Assembly (NCBI RefSeq): GCF_017834145.1
Contig: NZ_JAFIDA010000001.1
Span: forward strand, 2,170,001-2,234,000
Length of the DNA: 64,000 nt
From: Leucobacter exalbidus
Lineage (GTDB): Bacteria > Actinomycetota > Actinomycetes > Actinomycetales > Microbacteriaceae
Direction: 5' to 3'
Positions within the stretch are counted from its first letter, which is position 1. Each line of letters begins with the position of its first letter. The notes under the pieces are model-generated. The model ran no database searches. It saw only the letters and a list, made by a program, of their open reading frames with translations, and was not told the origin of the DNA. Of the stretch, positions 22,338 to 31,159 are shown one piece after another. A program made the translations under genes and the position numbers.

Positions 22338-23161
22338 ACGAAACAGAGTTCCGTGAGCTCTCTGCGGCGCGTGCGCTCCACGCCCTCTCACCCGAAGAAG
22401 AACAGCAGTTCTCTGCGGCCTGGGCGACGCACCCCGAGTGGACCCACATCGTTGACGCTGACCGCGAAACCGCGGCGGCATTGGGCGAACTGACCGAAGA
22501 GGTCGAACCGCCCGCGCCACTTCGTGCTTCCATTCTCGACGCGATCATGAGTGCCTCGCAGGACCTGCCCGCCGGTGAAACCAAAGCGCCTGCTGTGCCT
22601 GTTGCGCCTGATGTGGCTGGCGTGCCTGGCGCGCCCGCTGCTGAATCGGCGCACGCGGGCGGTTCCGAGGACGCAGACGTCGCAGCGGTTCAAGGTTCCA
22701 ACAAGAAGCGACGAGCCGGGTGGTTTGCGCTCGCCGCCTCGGCGGCGGTGCTGCTGGCGCTGACGTTAACGCCCGCGATACGTGCATCTCTGACGCCTGT
22801 TGATCCGGTCGCCGTCGCGCTCGAGCAGGTTGCCGCAGCCCCAGACCTCAGCACCGTTTCGGCGGCGTTTGATGGGCAGGGGCGCGCGACGCTGCACTGG
22901 TCTGAGGCCGAACAGAGCACCGTGTTCTTGGCTGAGGGGCTGCCCGAGCTGTCTGCCGACCACGATTTCGAGCTCTGGATCGTGCGTGACGGTGAGCCGA
23001 TCTCACGCGGCGTCGTCAAGGCTGATCACGCCAGGGATACCGCAGCGATCGTTGAAGGGTTCGAGCCCGGCGACGTCGTGGCCGTGACGATTGAGGATCG
23101 CGGCGGTTCGCCCGACGGTCTGCCCACGACCGACCCCATTCTCGCGGTTGATTCAGCGTAG
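22334..23161 (+). CDS. rskA: Anti-sigma-K factor RskA
   Basis: This 275-residue single-pass membrane protein has a cytoplasmic N-terminal anti-sigma domain (FRELSAARALHALSPEEEQQ, typical of RskA), an Ala/Pro-rich linker and a transmembrane segment near 135-155 (WFALAASAAVLLALTLTPAI). The extracytoplasmic RskA C-terminal domain contains FELWIVRDGEPISRGV. No zinc-binding HxxxCxxC motif is present, as in other RskA proteins. It holds SigK inactive until membrane proteolysis. It is translationally coupled to sigK. Confidence 0.9.
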   Translation: MNETEFRELSAARALHALSPEEEQQFSAAWATHPEWTHIVDADRETAAALGELTEEVEPPAPLRASILDAIMSASQDLPAGETKAPAVPVAPDVAGVPGAPAAESAHAGGSEDADVAAVQGSNKKRRAGWFALAASAAVLLALTLTPAIRASLTPVDPVAVALEQVAAAPDLSTVSAAFDGQGRATLHWSEAEQSTVFLAEGLPELSADHDFELWIVRDGEPISRGVVKADHARDTAAIVEGFEPGDVVAVTIEDRGGSPDGLPTTDPILAVDSA

Positions 23162-23215
23162 GGGAGATCGCTCCGGGGCGGCTGTGCAAGCTATCGGTGT
23201 GATGAGGGGACTCGA

Positions 23216-24562
23216 ATGACAACGCTCGTGTGGTTTCGAGATGACCTCAGAATTGCCGACCACCCCGCGCTCGCCGCGGGGTGCGAGGACCCCGAGGGCA
23301 TCGTGGCGCTGTACCTGCTTGATGAGGAATCTGAGGGGATCAGGCCCCTGGGTGGCGCCGCGCGCTGGTGGCTGCACGAGTCACTCACCCGGCTGAGCGC
23401 GGTGCTCGCTGAGCGGGGCATTCCGTTGATTCTGCGCCGGGGTACCGCTGCCCAGGTGGTGCCACAGGTCGTGGCCGAGAGCGGCGCGGGGCGGGTGCTG
23501 TGGAACAGGCGCTACGGAGCTGAACGCCACCACGATGCTGAGCTGAAGCAGCGGCTGCGCGCTGACGGCGTCGAGGCGCACTCGTTTCGGGGTGGGCTGC
23601 TCTTCGAGCCAGGTCAGATCACCACCCGCACGGGCGATCTCTACCGCGTGTATTCGCCGTTTTGGCGCGCCTGCCTCGCGGCCCCGGCGCCCGCCAAGCC
23701 GCTGCCCGAACCTGCCCACGGGCAAGCCGCCGCCGCGCAACCCGCGAGCGATGATCTTGCCGACTGGGAGCTGCGGCGCGGGGCGGCCCGCTGGTGCGGC
23801 GAGATTGCCGGGCGCTGGGACGTGGGGGAGGCGGCCGCGGTTGCGCAGCTGCGCAGCTTTCTGCGCGACCGGGCCGCCACCTACGAGGCCAAGCGAGACA
23901 CCCCCTCAATCGATGCCGGATCAGGCCTCTCTCCCTATCTGCGCTGGGGCGAGATCAGCCCCCGCACGGTTTGGCACGTTGCGCTTGAATCGGGTGCCAA
24001 CGTCGGCAAGTTTCTGTCTGAACTGGGGTGGCGTGAGTTCGCCGCGCACACCGCGTTCGCACACTCAGACCTGCACCTGCGCGGGCTTGATCGCCGCTTC
24101 GACGCGTTCCCGTGGCGTGAGGAGCAGGACTACGCGGAAGACCTCACTGCGTGGCAGCGCGGCCAGACCGGGTTCCCGCTCGTTGATGCGGGCATGCAAG
24201 AACTGTGGCGTACCGGCATCATGCACAACCGTGTGCGCATGGTCGTGGCATCGTTCCTCACCAAGAACCTGCTGATCGACTGGCGCGTGGGCGAGGCGTG
24301 GTTCTGGGACACCCTCGTTGATGCCGACGCGGCGAGCAACCCGTTTAACTGGCAGTGGGTGGCCGGCTGCGGCGTCGATTCAGCACCGTACTTTCGGGTG
24401 TTCAACCCGAGCACGCAGCTTGCGAAGTTTGATCCGGAACGAAGGTATGCCGATCAGTGGGCTCCCGAGAGCCTGTTGCACCCAGAAATCGTGGACCTGC
24501 GCGCGACCCGCGTGCGCGCGCTTGCGGGGTACGACGTAGTGCGGCACGCGCCGCCTGCGTAA
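23216..24562 (+). CDS. phr: Deoxyribodipyrimidine photo-lyase / cryptochrome
   Basis: This 448-residue photolyase repairs UV-induced pyrimidine dimers using FADH. The N-terminal alpha/beta antenna domain starts LVWFRDDLRIADHPAL. The FAD domain shows GWREFAAHTAFAHS, GQTGFPLVDAGMQELW, HNRVRMVVASFLTKNLLIDW and DADAASNPFNWQWVAGCG. The end of the FAD domain reads RVFNPSTQLAKFDPERRYAD. This is the class I CPD photolyase layout. The gene starts 54 bp after rskA in the same direction, so partial co-expression with the SigK cluster is possible. No defect is seen. Confidence 0.9.
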   Translation: MTTLVWFRDDLRIADHPALAAGCEDPEGIVALYLLDEESEGIRPLGGAARWWLHESLTRLSAVLAERGIPLILRRGTAAQVVPQVVAESGAGRVLWNRRYGAERHHDAELKQRLRADGVEAHSFRGGLLFEPGQITTRTGDLYRVYSPFWRACLAAPAPAKPLPEPAHGQAAAAQPASDDLADWELRRGAARWCGEIAGRWDVGEAAAVAQLRSFLRDRAATYEAKRDTPSIDAGSGLSPYLRWGEISPRTVWHVALESGANVGKFLSELGWREFAAHTAFAHSDLHLRGLDRRFDAFPWREEQDYAEDLTAWQRGQTGFPLVDAGMQELWRTGIMHNRVRMVVASFLTKNLLIDWRVGEAWFWDTLVDADAASNPFNWQWVAGCGVDSAPYFRVFNPSTQLAKFDPERRYADQWAPESLLHPEIVDLRATRVRALAGYDVVRHAPPA

Positions 24563-24636
24563 CAGGCGAGGAGGTCGCGCGCGCAGCTGTTTGCCCAGCT
24601 GTTGCGCAGTCCGCCCGACGCAGGCTACAGCGGCTC

Positions 24637-25536
24637 TTACCGGTCTGTGAGCGCCGCGTCGATTGCGCCCGCCGCTGTGGCGTGGGTGAAGCTGAAGCCC
24701 GTTTTGGTGAGCACCCTAGGCTGCACCCGGGCATCGGCGAGCAGCAGCGAGTCGGCCGCGGTGCGGCCGAGCCCCAGCCGCAGCGCCCAGGCGGGGGCGG
24801 GCACCAGAAACGGGCGATGCATGCGCCGGGCCAGGTGGCGGCCGATGGTGGTTGCGCTCGCGGGCTCGGGGCCCGTGAGATTCACGGGGCCCGTGATCCG
24901 GTGCTGAAGAATGTGGCGAATTGCGCGCACCTCGTCCTCGAGCGAGATCCACGGCCAGATCTGGCGGCCTGAGCCCAGCGGCCCCAGCAGGCCAAACCGG
25001 GCGAGCGGAATGAGCGGTTTGAGCACTGCCTGCGGGTGCAAAATGGAGGCTGTGCGCAGCAGCGCGACGGGCACTTCGGGCCCCGCCTCGAGCGCTTCGC
25101 GCTCCCACCGAGCAGTGAGTTGAGCGAGAAATGTGTCGCCCGGGTTGCTCGCTTCGGTGAGCGTCAGGCCAGGCTGGCTACCGTAGATTCCCACGGCAGA
25201 GGCCGACAGGAACATCGGGGCGCCCGGGCCCAGTGCGCGCAGTGCCGTGGCGAGTGTGCGGGTGGGCAGAACGCGCGAACGCAGCAGGGTCTCACGGTAG
25301 CTCTTTGTCCAGGGCAGCTTGCCGATGCTTGCGCCATTGAGGTTCACCACGGCAGAGGCTCCGTCGAGCACCCCGGGGTCTAGCTCGTGTGCCCCGGGGT
25401 GCCACTCCACCTCGGTCGGGTTTTCGGCTGGTCGCCTGACGAGCCAGATGACATCGATGCCGTCGCTACGAAGTGAATCGGTGAACGCGCGGCCAATGAG
25501 GCCGCTAGCGCCAGATATGACGATTCTGCTATTCAT
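24637..25536 (-). CDS. TIGR01777 family NAD-dependent epimerase/dehydratase-like protein
   Basis: This 299-residue extended SDR protein has the Rossmann glycine motif GASGLIGRAFTDSL at the N-terminus, MFLSASAVGIYG in place of the usual catalytic Tyr segment, and a C-terminal DUF1731 region (FLVPAPAWALRLGLGRTAAD, then ARVQPRVLTKTGF). This combination defines the TIGR01777 family (YfcH-like), whose reaction is not established. It is monocistronic, convergent with the photolyase, and 206 bp from the divergent FMO gene. That 206-bp stretch shows nothing beyond likely promoters. Confidence 0.87.
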   Translation of the reverse strand: MNSRIVISGASGLIGRAFTDSLRSDGIDVIWLVRRPAENPTEVEWHPGAHELDPGVLDGASAVVNLNGASIGKLPWTKSYRETLLRSRVLPTRTLATALRALGPGAPMFLSASAVGIYGSQPGLTLTEASNPGDTFLAQLTARWEREALEAGPEVPVALLRTASILHPQAVLKPLIPLARFGLLGPLGSGRQIWPWISLEDEVRAIRHILQHRITGPVNLTGPEPASATTIGRHLARRMHRPFLVPAPAWALRLGLGRTAADSLLLADARVQPRVLTKTGFSFTHATAAGAIDAALTDR

Positions 25537-25742
25537 TTGGTGCCTCCCAAAGGGGTTCGTTGCAGCGAGCCTAACGGCGTTCAGATAGCCCGGCCAATAG
25601 GCCTTTCAGGTGTTTCCCATAGAGTGGAAGACTGCTGTGCGTCGACGATGACGGTATTTTTCGGGTTCGCGCACGAGTAGAGAACTCTTGAAAAACAAAA
25701 CATTGATGGCCGGGGGAGAGCCCCTCTGCTCGAAAGGTTTAA

Positions 25743-27110
25743 GTGCGACAGCAAAAGAGAATTGCGATTATCGGAGCGGGGCCCAGCGGTATGGCGGCCC
25801 TGCGAGCATTCGCGGCAGCGGAGCTCCAGGGCGACACGAACCCTGAAATCATTTGCTACGAGAAGCAAGACGACTGGGGCGGCCAGTGGAACTTCTCGTG
25901 GCGCACTGGCACTGATCACTACGGTGAGCCGGTGCACTCAAGCATGTACCGAAACCTCTGGTCGAACGGGCCCAAAGAGGCGCTCGAGTTCGCCGAGTAC
26001 ACCTTCGACGATCACTTCGGCCGGCCCATCTCGTCCTACCCTCCACGCGAGGTGCTGTGGGACTACATCAACGGCCGGGCAATGCAGTCGGGTGTGAAGG
26101 CTCGCGTACGGTTCGCTCACGCGGTGCGCTGGGTGGATTACAGCGAAGAAGCAGCGCAGTTCACGGTGACCGTGGACAACCTGCGTACCAAAGAAACGGT
26201 ACGCGAGACGTTCGATGAGGTCATCGTCGCCACCGGTCACTTCGCGTTCCCCAATGTTCCTAACTTCACCGGCATCGAGACATTCCCCGGCGAAGTGATT
26301 CATGCCCACGAATTTCGTGGTGCTGAGCGGCTGAAAGACAAACGCGTCTTACTGATCGGTGGCTCCTATTCGGCCGAAGACATCGGCGTGCAAGCTCACA
26401 AGATGGGTGCGCAGCAGGTCACCATGAGCTACCGCTCGCAGCCACAGGGCTTTGCCTGGCCCGAGGGCATGCAAGAGGTGCCTGAAATCGTCGGCTTTGA
26501 CGGTCAGACAGCAACGTTCGTAGACGGACAGGTTCGCGAATTCGACACGGTGATCTTGTGCACCGGGTACCTGCATCACTACCCGTTTTTGTCACGGGAG
26601 TTGCACATTGAATCGCCCAATAATCTGTACCCCGAGGGACTGTATCGCGGCGTTGTGTGGCAAAACAACCCGGGTCTGTGCTACTTGGGCGCGCAAGACC
26701 AGTGGTTTACCTTCAACATGTTTGACGCGCAGGCGTGGTACGTGCGCGACCTGATTCTGGGACGTGCAGAGCTGCCGAGTGCTGAGGCGCGGGCAGAGCA
26801 TGCGCGGGCATGGCTCGAACGCTTCGAGGCGGCCCAAACGGTCGCGCAGCAGGTGCAGTTCCAGGCCGACTACATTCGCGACCTCATCGACGCCACCGAC
26901 TACCCGTCATTCGACCTCGACGAGGTGGTGCGCATCTTCCTGGCGTGGAAGGCAGATAAGCAGGCGAATATTCTCACCTACCGCGACTGCACGTACCCCT
27001 CGGTGATCACGGGCACGATGGCGGTGCGCCACCACACCGACTGGCTTGACGAGTTCGATGACTCAATCGAACGCTACCTGGAAACACCCAAGCCGCAGGT
27101 CACACAGTAG
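25743..27110 (+). CDS. tmm: Flavin-containing monooxygenase, trimethylamine monooxygenase-like
   Basis: This 455-residue FAD/NADPH monooxygenase shows the FAD motif GAGPSG at the N-terminus, the FMO fingerprint FPGEVIHAHEF and the NADPH motif GGSYSAED. Segments such as SMYRNLWSNGPKEALEFAEY, DQWFTFNMFDAQAWYVRD and YPSVITGTMAVRHHT closely resemble bacterial Tmm, which oxidises trimethylamine to its N-oxide and can also oxidise other amines and sulfides. Substrate identity is inferred. The GTG at 25743 has GAAAGG at suitable spacing. No tdm or TMAO transporter gene is adjacent. The gene is convergent with the PoNi-like gene across a short hairpin. Confidence 0.82.
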   Translation: MRQQKRIAIIGAGPSGMAALRAFAAAELQGDTNPEIICYEKQDDWGGQWNFSWRTGTDHYGEPVHSSMYRNLWSNGPKEALEFAEYTFDDHFGRPISSYPPREVLWDYINGRAMQSGVKARVRFAHAVRWVDYSEEAAQFTVTVDNLRTKETVRETFDEVIVATGHFAFPNVPNFTGIETFPGEVIHAHEFRGAERLKDKRVLLIGGSYSAEDIGVQAHKMGAQQVTMSYRSQPQGFAWPEGMQEVPEIVGFDGQTATFVDGQVREFDTVILCTGYLHHYPFLSRELHIESPNNLYPEGLYRGVVWQNNPGLCYLGAQDQWFTFNMFDAQAWYVRDLILGRAELPSAEARAEHARAWLERFEAAQTVAQQVQFQADYIRDLIDATDYPSFDLDEVVRIFLAWKADKQANILTYRDCTYPSVITGTMAVRHHTDWLDEFDDSIERYLETPKPQVTQ

Positions 27111-27116
27111 CGCGGC

Positions 27117-27142
27117 CCCGGCGGCCCCGCGGGGCCGCCGGG
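27117..27142. terminator. GC-rich hairpin between convergent genes
   Basis: CCCGGCGGCCCC (27117-27128) pairs with GGGGCCGCCGGG (27131-27142). It lies between the FMO stop and the stop of the convergent PoNi-like gene. Confidence 0.6.
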
Positions 27143-27144
27143 CG

Positions 27145-28308
27145 TCAGAACCTGGTGAAGGTGTCGCCCTCGCCCCACTGCACAACCGGCGTCTCGAACG
27201 ACGGAAACCCCTGAGCGTCCATCGGCGTCTCAAACTCTGTGAGCCGGTAACGCGGCATCGCACCGACCGCGTGGTCGTCGCCGCCCTGGTCTACCGGAGC
27301 GAGCACCCAGTCGTACGGCTGCAGCGCGAAGTTCATGCGGCCGATCGTGACAAAATGCCCCTCGAGTTCGTCCTCACGCGGCCCCATCAGCTCGTAGTCG
27401 TACGCTTCTTCCTCGATGGGAGAGAAGGACCCGCGTAGCCCGCGATCACGCAGCAGTTTCTCAACCTGCTCCACGACTTCGCTGACCTCCCAGTCGATGG
27501 GAAAGACCGCCAGCTGGTCAAGATCGGCCGCGGGGTTCGCCTGCGAGGTCGCCCAGATCACGGGCAGCTGCGGCTCGGGCACATGCGTGGGCATCGCCGC
27601 CGGATACACCGAATACTGCTCGAACAGCGAAGAGTCGAGCCCCATGATGGTCTGAACACCGAGCACTTCGAAGGCCCAATACCCATAGAACTTGGGGTTC
27701 GGCGATCCGGAATTTGAGGGGATCAGCACCTCGTCGCGCCTCCAGACGTCGCCCCAAGAATTGAGGTGCCGCGCCACCGCAGCCACCGGATTCTCGACAA
27801 TAAACGTCTCGGTGAGCACGCGCGTGGACTTCGGAAACAGCAGCTTCTGGCTCACCGGGTGCTCGGCGTCGCGCCACACGATCAGCGAATCGATGAGGCG
27901 GTCGCCGTGCACGGGGGCTGAGGCGCGCTGGGCAGCCGCAAACTGCTCGTCGGTCACACCCATCGAAACCGCGAGCGACAACAGCCACAAGAACGTGCGA
28001 TAGTCGGCGATATCGGTGCGGGTCTGGTACGCCGCGCGGTCGATGTAAGCCGCGGCGTGGGCGGCCCGGTCGCCCGCCTCGATCGCGGTCAAGAGCACCG
28101 GCCGCAGCTGCTCGGGCTCGTAGCCGCGGGAGTACATGGCGCTGAACTGGTTCAGGCTGAAGGTGAGATGCTCGTCCCAATCAAGAAAATCGGCGAGCGC
28201 GTCGGGGGTCTCGCGGGCCGCAATATCGCCCCGGATCTCGTTGATCGACGCCACGATTTCGGCGATTGCGTAGTCGAAGTAGGCATGGTCTTCGGGAACG
28301 TTGCGCAT
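27145..28308 (-). CDS. PoNi-type immunity protein (DUF1910/DUF1911), orphan
   Basis: This helical protein of about 387 residues resembles the PoNi family, which neutralises PoNe-type DNase effectors delivered by contact-dependent or type VI/VII systems. The family features are the N-terminal helical part (SAMYSRGYEPEQL) and the region ADYRTFLWLLSLAVSMGVTD, followed by KFYGYWAFEVLGVQTIMGLD near the DUF1911 core. A C-terminal extension of about 120 residues with VIWATSQANP is not part of the usual family and looks like a second small domain. The ATG at 28308 has GAGGATC upstream. No DNase, LXG or WXG effector gene is nearby, so it appears as an orphan. Confidence 0.68.
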   Translation of the reverse strand: MRNVPEDHAYFDYAIAEIVASINEIRGDIAARETPDALADFLDWDEHLTFSLNQFSAMYSRGYEPEQLRPVLLTAIEAGDRAAHAAAYIDRAAYQTRTDIADYRTFLWLLSLAVSMGVTDEQFAAAQRASAPVHGDRLIDSLIVWRDAEHPVSQKLLFPKSTRVLTETFIVENPVAAVARHLNSWGDVWRRDEVLIPSNSGSPNPKFYGYWAFEVLGVQTIMGLDSSLFEQYSVYPAAMPTHVPEPQLPVIWATSQANPAADLDQLAVFPIDWEVSEVVEQVEKLLRDRGLRGSFSPIEEEAYDYELMGPREDELEGHFVTIGRMNFALQPYDWVLAPVDQGGDDHAVGAMPRYRLTEFETPMDAQGFPSFETPVVQWGEGDTFTRF

Positions 28309-28451
28309 CGGAGGGATCCTCACTGGTTGTGCCTGCTGCTGACGATTGTGTCACGTGCGGTTACGAATGAGAGCACACTTCGCCGGATCGGCATTTTTAC
28401 GGCGACTTCCTTCCGAGACGCTTTCGGGATACCATCAATTCGATACACGAA

Positions 28452-28476
28452 CTTCTTTTCGCACAACGAAAAGAAG
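28452..28476. promoter_or_regulatory. Perfect inverted repeat upstream of pcaI
   Basis: CTTCTTTTCG (28452-28461) and CGAAAAGAAG (28467-28476) flank CACAA. The repeat lies 55 bp before the pcaI start, in the divergent region with the PoNi-like gene. An operator for the IclR regulator encoded at the end of the pca operon is the simplest reading, but this is not proven. Confidence 0.5.
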
Positions 28477-28531
28477 TGAGGGAAGTAAGCGGGTGGTAAC
28501 CCATCCGTGGCGGCGTGCAAGGAGGCAGACG

Positions 28532-29299
28532 TTGATAGACAAGATCGTGCCATCGGTTGAAGCGGCGGTGGCAGGAATCACCGACGGTTCAACGGTGATG
28601 ATTGGTGGGTTTGGCCGCGCAGGCCAGCCCGTAGAGTTGATCGACGCCCTCATCGAGCAGGGGGCGAGCGACCTCACCATCGTGAACAATAACGCCGGCA
28701 ACGGCGACGTTGGGCTCGCGGCATTGCTCGCGAAGCGACGGGTCAAGAAGATCATCTGCTCATTTCCGCGACAGAGCGACTCGTGGGTGTTCGACGGCCT
28801 GTACCGTGACGGCGATATCGAGCTCGAACTCGTGCCGCAGGGCAATCTCGCCGAGCGCATCAGAGCCGCTGGCGCAGGCATCGGTGCCTTCTATACACCC
28901 ACGGGAGTGGGTACCGAACTTGCCGCGGGTAAAGAGACGCGCGAGATCGACGGCCGCGTGTACGCCCTCGAATACCCGATCCGGGCAGACTTTGCGCTGA
29001 TCAGCGCGCTGCAGGCAGACCGATGGGGCAACCTCGTCTATCGTGAAACCGCACGTAACTTTGGCCCCATCATGGCCTCGGCTGCGAAAACCACCATCGT
29101 GCAGGTGGATCAGACAGTAGAACTCGGCGCGATCAACCCCGAGCACGTCGTCACCCCGGGCATCTACGTCGACCGCGTGGTCGCTATCGGCGAGCGGCCC
29201 TGGCTGCGCAACGGTGAGTTCGTTGGCGGCGTCGATCTCGAAGGCAACAAACTGGCCGCCGATCCGGCAGCAAAATCGACCGCAGGGGAGGCAGCATAA
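28532..29299 (+). CDS. pcaI: 3-oxoadipate CoA-transferase subunit A
   Basis: This 255-residue alpha subunit of a class I CoA transferase moves CoA from succinyl-CoA to 3-oxoadipate in the beta-ketoadipate pathway. Family features are STVMIGGFGRAGQPVELIDA, the segment GLAALLAKRRVKKIICSF and FYTPTGVGTELAAGKE. A TTG start at 28532 is chosen because AGGAGG lies 6 bp upstream (28520-28525) and it matches the family N-terminus (IDKIVPSVEAAV). The longer open frame upstream has no support. The stop overlaps the subunit B start by 1 bp. Confidence 0.85.
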   Translation: MIDKIVPSVEAAVAGITDGSTVMIGGFGRAGQPVELIDALIEQGASDLTIVNNNAGNGDVGLAALLAKRRVKKIICSFPRQSDSWVFDGLYRDGDIELELVPQGNLAERIRAAGAGIGAFYTPTGVGTELAAGKETREIDGRVYALEYPIRADFALISALQADRWGNLVYRETARNFGPIMASAAKTTIVQVDQTVELGAINPEHVVTPGIYVDRVVAIGERPWLRNGEFVGGVDLEGNKLAADPAAKSTAGEAA

Positions 29300-29949
29300 T
29301 GACCACTCGAATCAGCCGACAAGACCTCGCAGCCCGCATCGCCGCAGATATTCCCGAGGGCTCCATCGTCAACCTGGGCATCGGCGCCCCCACGCTGGTC
29401 GCGAACTACCTACCCGAAGACGAAGAGATTATTCTTCACACCGAAAACGGGATGCTCGGCATGGGCGAGGCACCCGCGGCGGGCAGCGTCGATCCCGATC
29501 TGATTAACGCAGGCAAGCAGGCCGTGACCGCGGCCCTCGGTGCCGCATATTTTCATCACGCAGACTCATTCGGCATGATGCGCGGTGGCCACCTCGACGT
29601 GTGCGTGCTGGGCGCGTTTCAGGTCGCCGAGACTGGCGACCTTGCGAACTGGTCGACGGGCGCACCCGGCGCGATTCCCGCGGTGGGTGGCGCGATGGAC
29701 CTCGCGATTGGCGCGAAGAACGTGTACGTCATGACCGACCTGCTCACGAAGCAGGGTGACTCGAAGCTCGTCGCGGCCTGCACCTACCCGCTCACGGGGG
29801 CCGGATGCGTGTCGCGCGTCTACACCGACCACGCCGTGTTCGACGTCACGCCCGATGGCTTCTCGGTGCGCGAACTCTTCGGCGAAAACACGGTCGCCTC
29901 GCTGAATGAGCTGACCGGTCTCGCCCTCGCCGACGGCACCGGCGCATGA
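29299..29949 (+). CDS. pcaJ: 3-oxoadipate CoA-transferase subunit B
   Basis: This 216-residue beta subunit carries the catalytic Glu region EEIILHTENGMLGMGEAP, in which the Glu of ENG forms the CoA thioester intermediate. GSIVNLGIGAPTLVANYL and GGHLDVCVLGAFQVAETGDL are also typical. It forms the active transferase with the product of the preceding gene, with which it overlaps by one base. The thiolase gene follows after 31 bp. Related succinyl-CoA:acetoacetate transferases (ScoAB) have the same fold; the adjacent thiolase favours 3-oxoadipate. Confidence 0.87.
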   Translation: MTTRISRQDLAARIAADIPEGSIVNLGIGAPTLVANYLPEDEEIILHTENGMLGMGEAPAAGSVDPDLINAGKQAVTAALGAAYFHHADSFGMMRGGHLDVCVLGAFQVAETGDLANWSTGAPGAIPAVGGAMDLAIGAKNVYVMTDLLTKQGDSKLVAACTYPLTGAGCVSRVYTDHAVFDVTPDGFSVRELFGENTVASLNELTGLALADGTGA

Positions 29950-29980
29950 ACGCCCGCACGCAGAAAGACAAGGATTACTA

Positions 29981-31150
29981 ATGACCACCACCTATATCTA
30001 TGACGCTGTGCGCACCCCGTTCGGTCGGGCCGGCGGAGCGCTCTCGACCGTACGCCCCGACGACCTCGCTGCCGTAGTTATGCGTGCAGCCGTAGACCGC
30101 ACTGGTGTCGACCCGGCCCGCATCGAAGACGTGATCTTCGGCGATGCAAACCAGGCGGGCGAAGACAACCGCAACGTGGCACGCTTCGGTGCGCTGCTCG
30201 CCGGGTTTCCCACCACGGTGACCGGCGTCACCGTCAACCGACTGTGCGCCTCGTCGGTTGAGGCAGTGATTCAGGGGTCGCGGGCGATTGGATCGGGTGA
30301 CGCAGACCTGATTCTCGCGGGCGGCGTCGAGTCAATGAGTCGCGCACCCTTCGTGGTCGAGAAGGCGGCGAAGCCGTGGCAGGCCGTTGGCAACCAGACG
30401 ATGTGGAACACCTCGATCGGATGGCGCATGACCAACCGCGCGCTGCCCGTCCACTGGACTGTCTCGAACGGCGAGGCTGCCGAGCAGACTGCGCGCGAGT
30501 GGGGCATCACCCGCGAGGCGCAAGATCAGTTTGCCGTACGTTCGCACAAGCTCGCCGCCGAGGCGTGGGCTGCGGGGCACTATGATGCCGAGATCGTGCA
30601 GGTGCCTGGCGCCGAGCTGGCGCGCGACGAGGGCATTCGCGACGGGTCGACCGTTGAGAAGCTCGCGACCCTGAAACCGCTGTTCGCCGCCGACGGCAGC
30701 GTCACTGCGGGCAACTCGTCATCGATTAACGACGGTGCTTCGGCCGTGCTGCTCGGGCGCGAGGGGGTGCTCGACGCCGAACCGCTCGCGCGCGTCACCG
30801 GTCGCGCAGCACACGGCGTCGACCCCAACCAGTTTCCGACCGCCCCCATCGAGGCGGCCAACAAGGCGCTCGCGCGCGCGGGCAAGACCTGGGCCGACGT
30901 CGACTTTGTCGAACTGAACGAGGCGTTCGCGTCACAGTCACTCGCTTGTCTCAAGGGCTGGCCCGACCTCGACCTGGCGAAGCTCAACCCGCACGGTGGC
31001 GCTCTCGCCATCGGGCACCCGCTCGGTGCTTCGGGTGGCCGCATCATTGGCCACGCTGCGCACGAGCTGAAGCGCCGCGGGGGCGGTGTCGCCGTCGTCG
31101 CGATCTGCATCGGCGTGGGCCAGGGCCTCGCTATCGTGCTTGAGCGGTAG
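29981..31150 (+). CDS. pcaF: 3-oxoadipyl-CoA thiolase
   Basis: This 389-residue thiolase is likely to cleave 3-oxoadipyl-CoA to acetyl-CoA and succinyl-CoA. The active-site Cys lies in VNRLCASSVEAV. The other catalytic residues are in VELNEAFASQS, IGHPLGASGGRIIGHAAH and ICIGVGQG. The N-terminal region with DVIFGDANQAGEDNRNVAR matches the PcaF/PaaJ group better than general acetyl-CoA acetyltransferases. It is the third pca gene in a row. No upstream protocatechuate genes (pcaGHB) occur in this window. Confidence 0.88.
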   Translation: MTTTYIYDAVRTPFGRAGGALSTVRPDDLAAVVMRAAVDRTGVDPARIEDVIFGDANQAGEDNRNVARFGALLAGFPTTVTGVTVNRLCASSVEAVIQGSRAIGSGDADLILAGGVESMSRAPFVVEKAAKPWQAVGNQTMWNTSIGWRMTNRALPVHWTVSNGEAAEQTAREWGITREAQDQFAVRSHKLAAEAWAAGHYDAEIVQVPGAELARDEGIRDGSTVEKLATLKPLFAADGSVTAGNSSSINDGASAVLLGREGVLDAEPLARVTGRAAHGVDPNQFPTAPIEAANKALARAGKTWADVDFVELNEAFASQSLACLKGWPDLDLAKLNPHGGALAIGHPLGASGGRIIGHAAHELKRRGGGVAVVAICIGVGQGLAIVLER

Positions 31151-31159
31151 TGTGGATGC

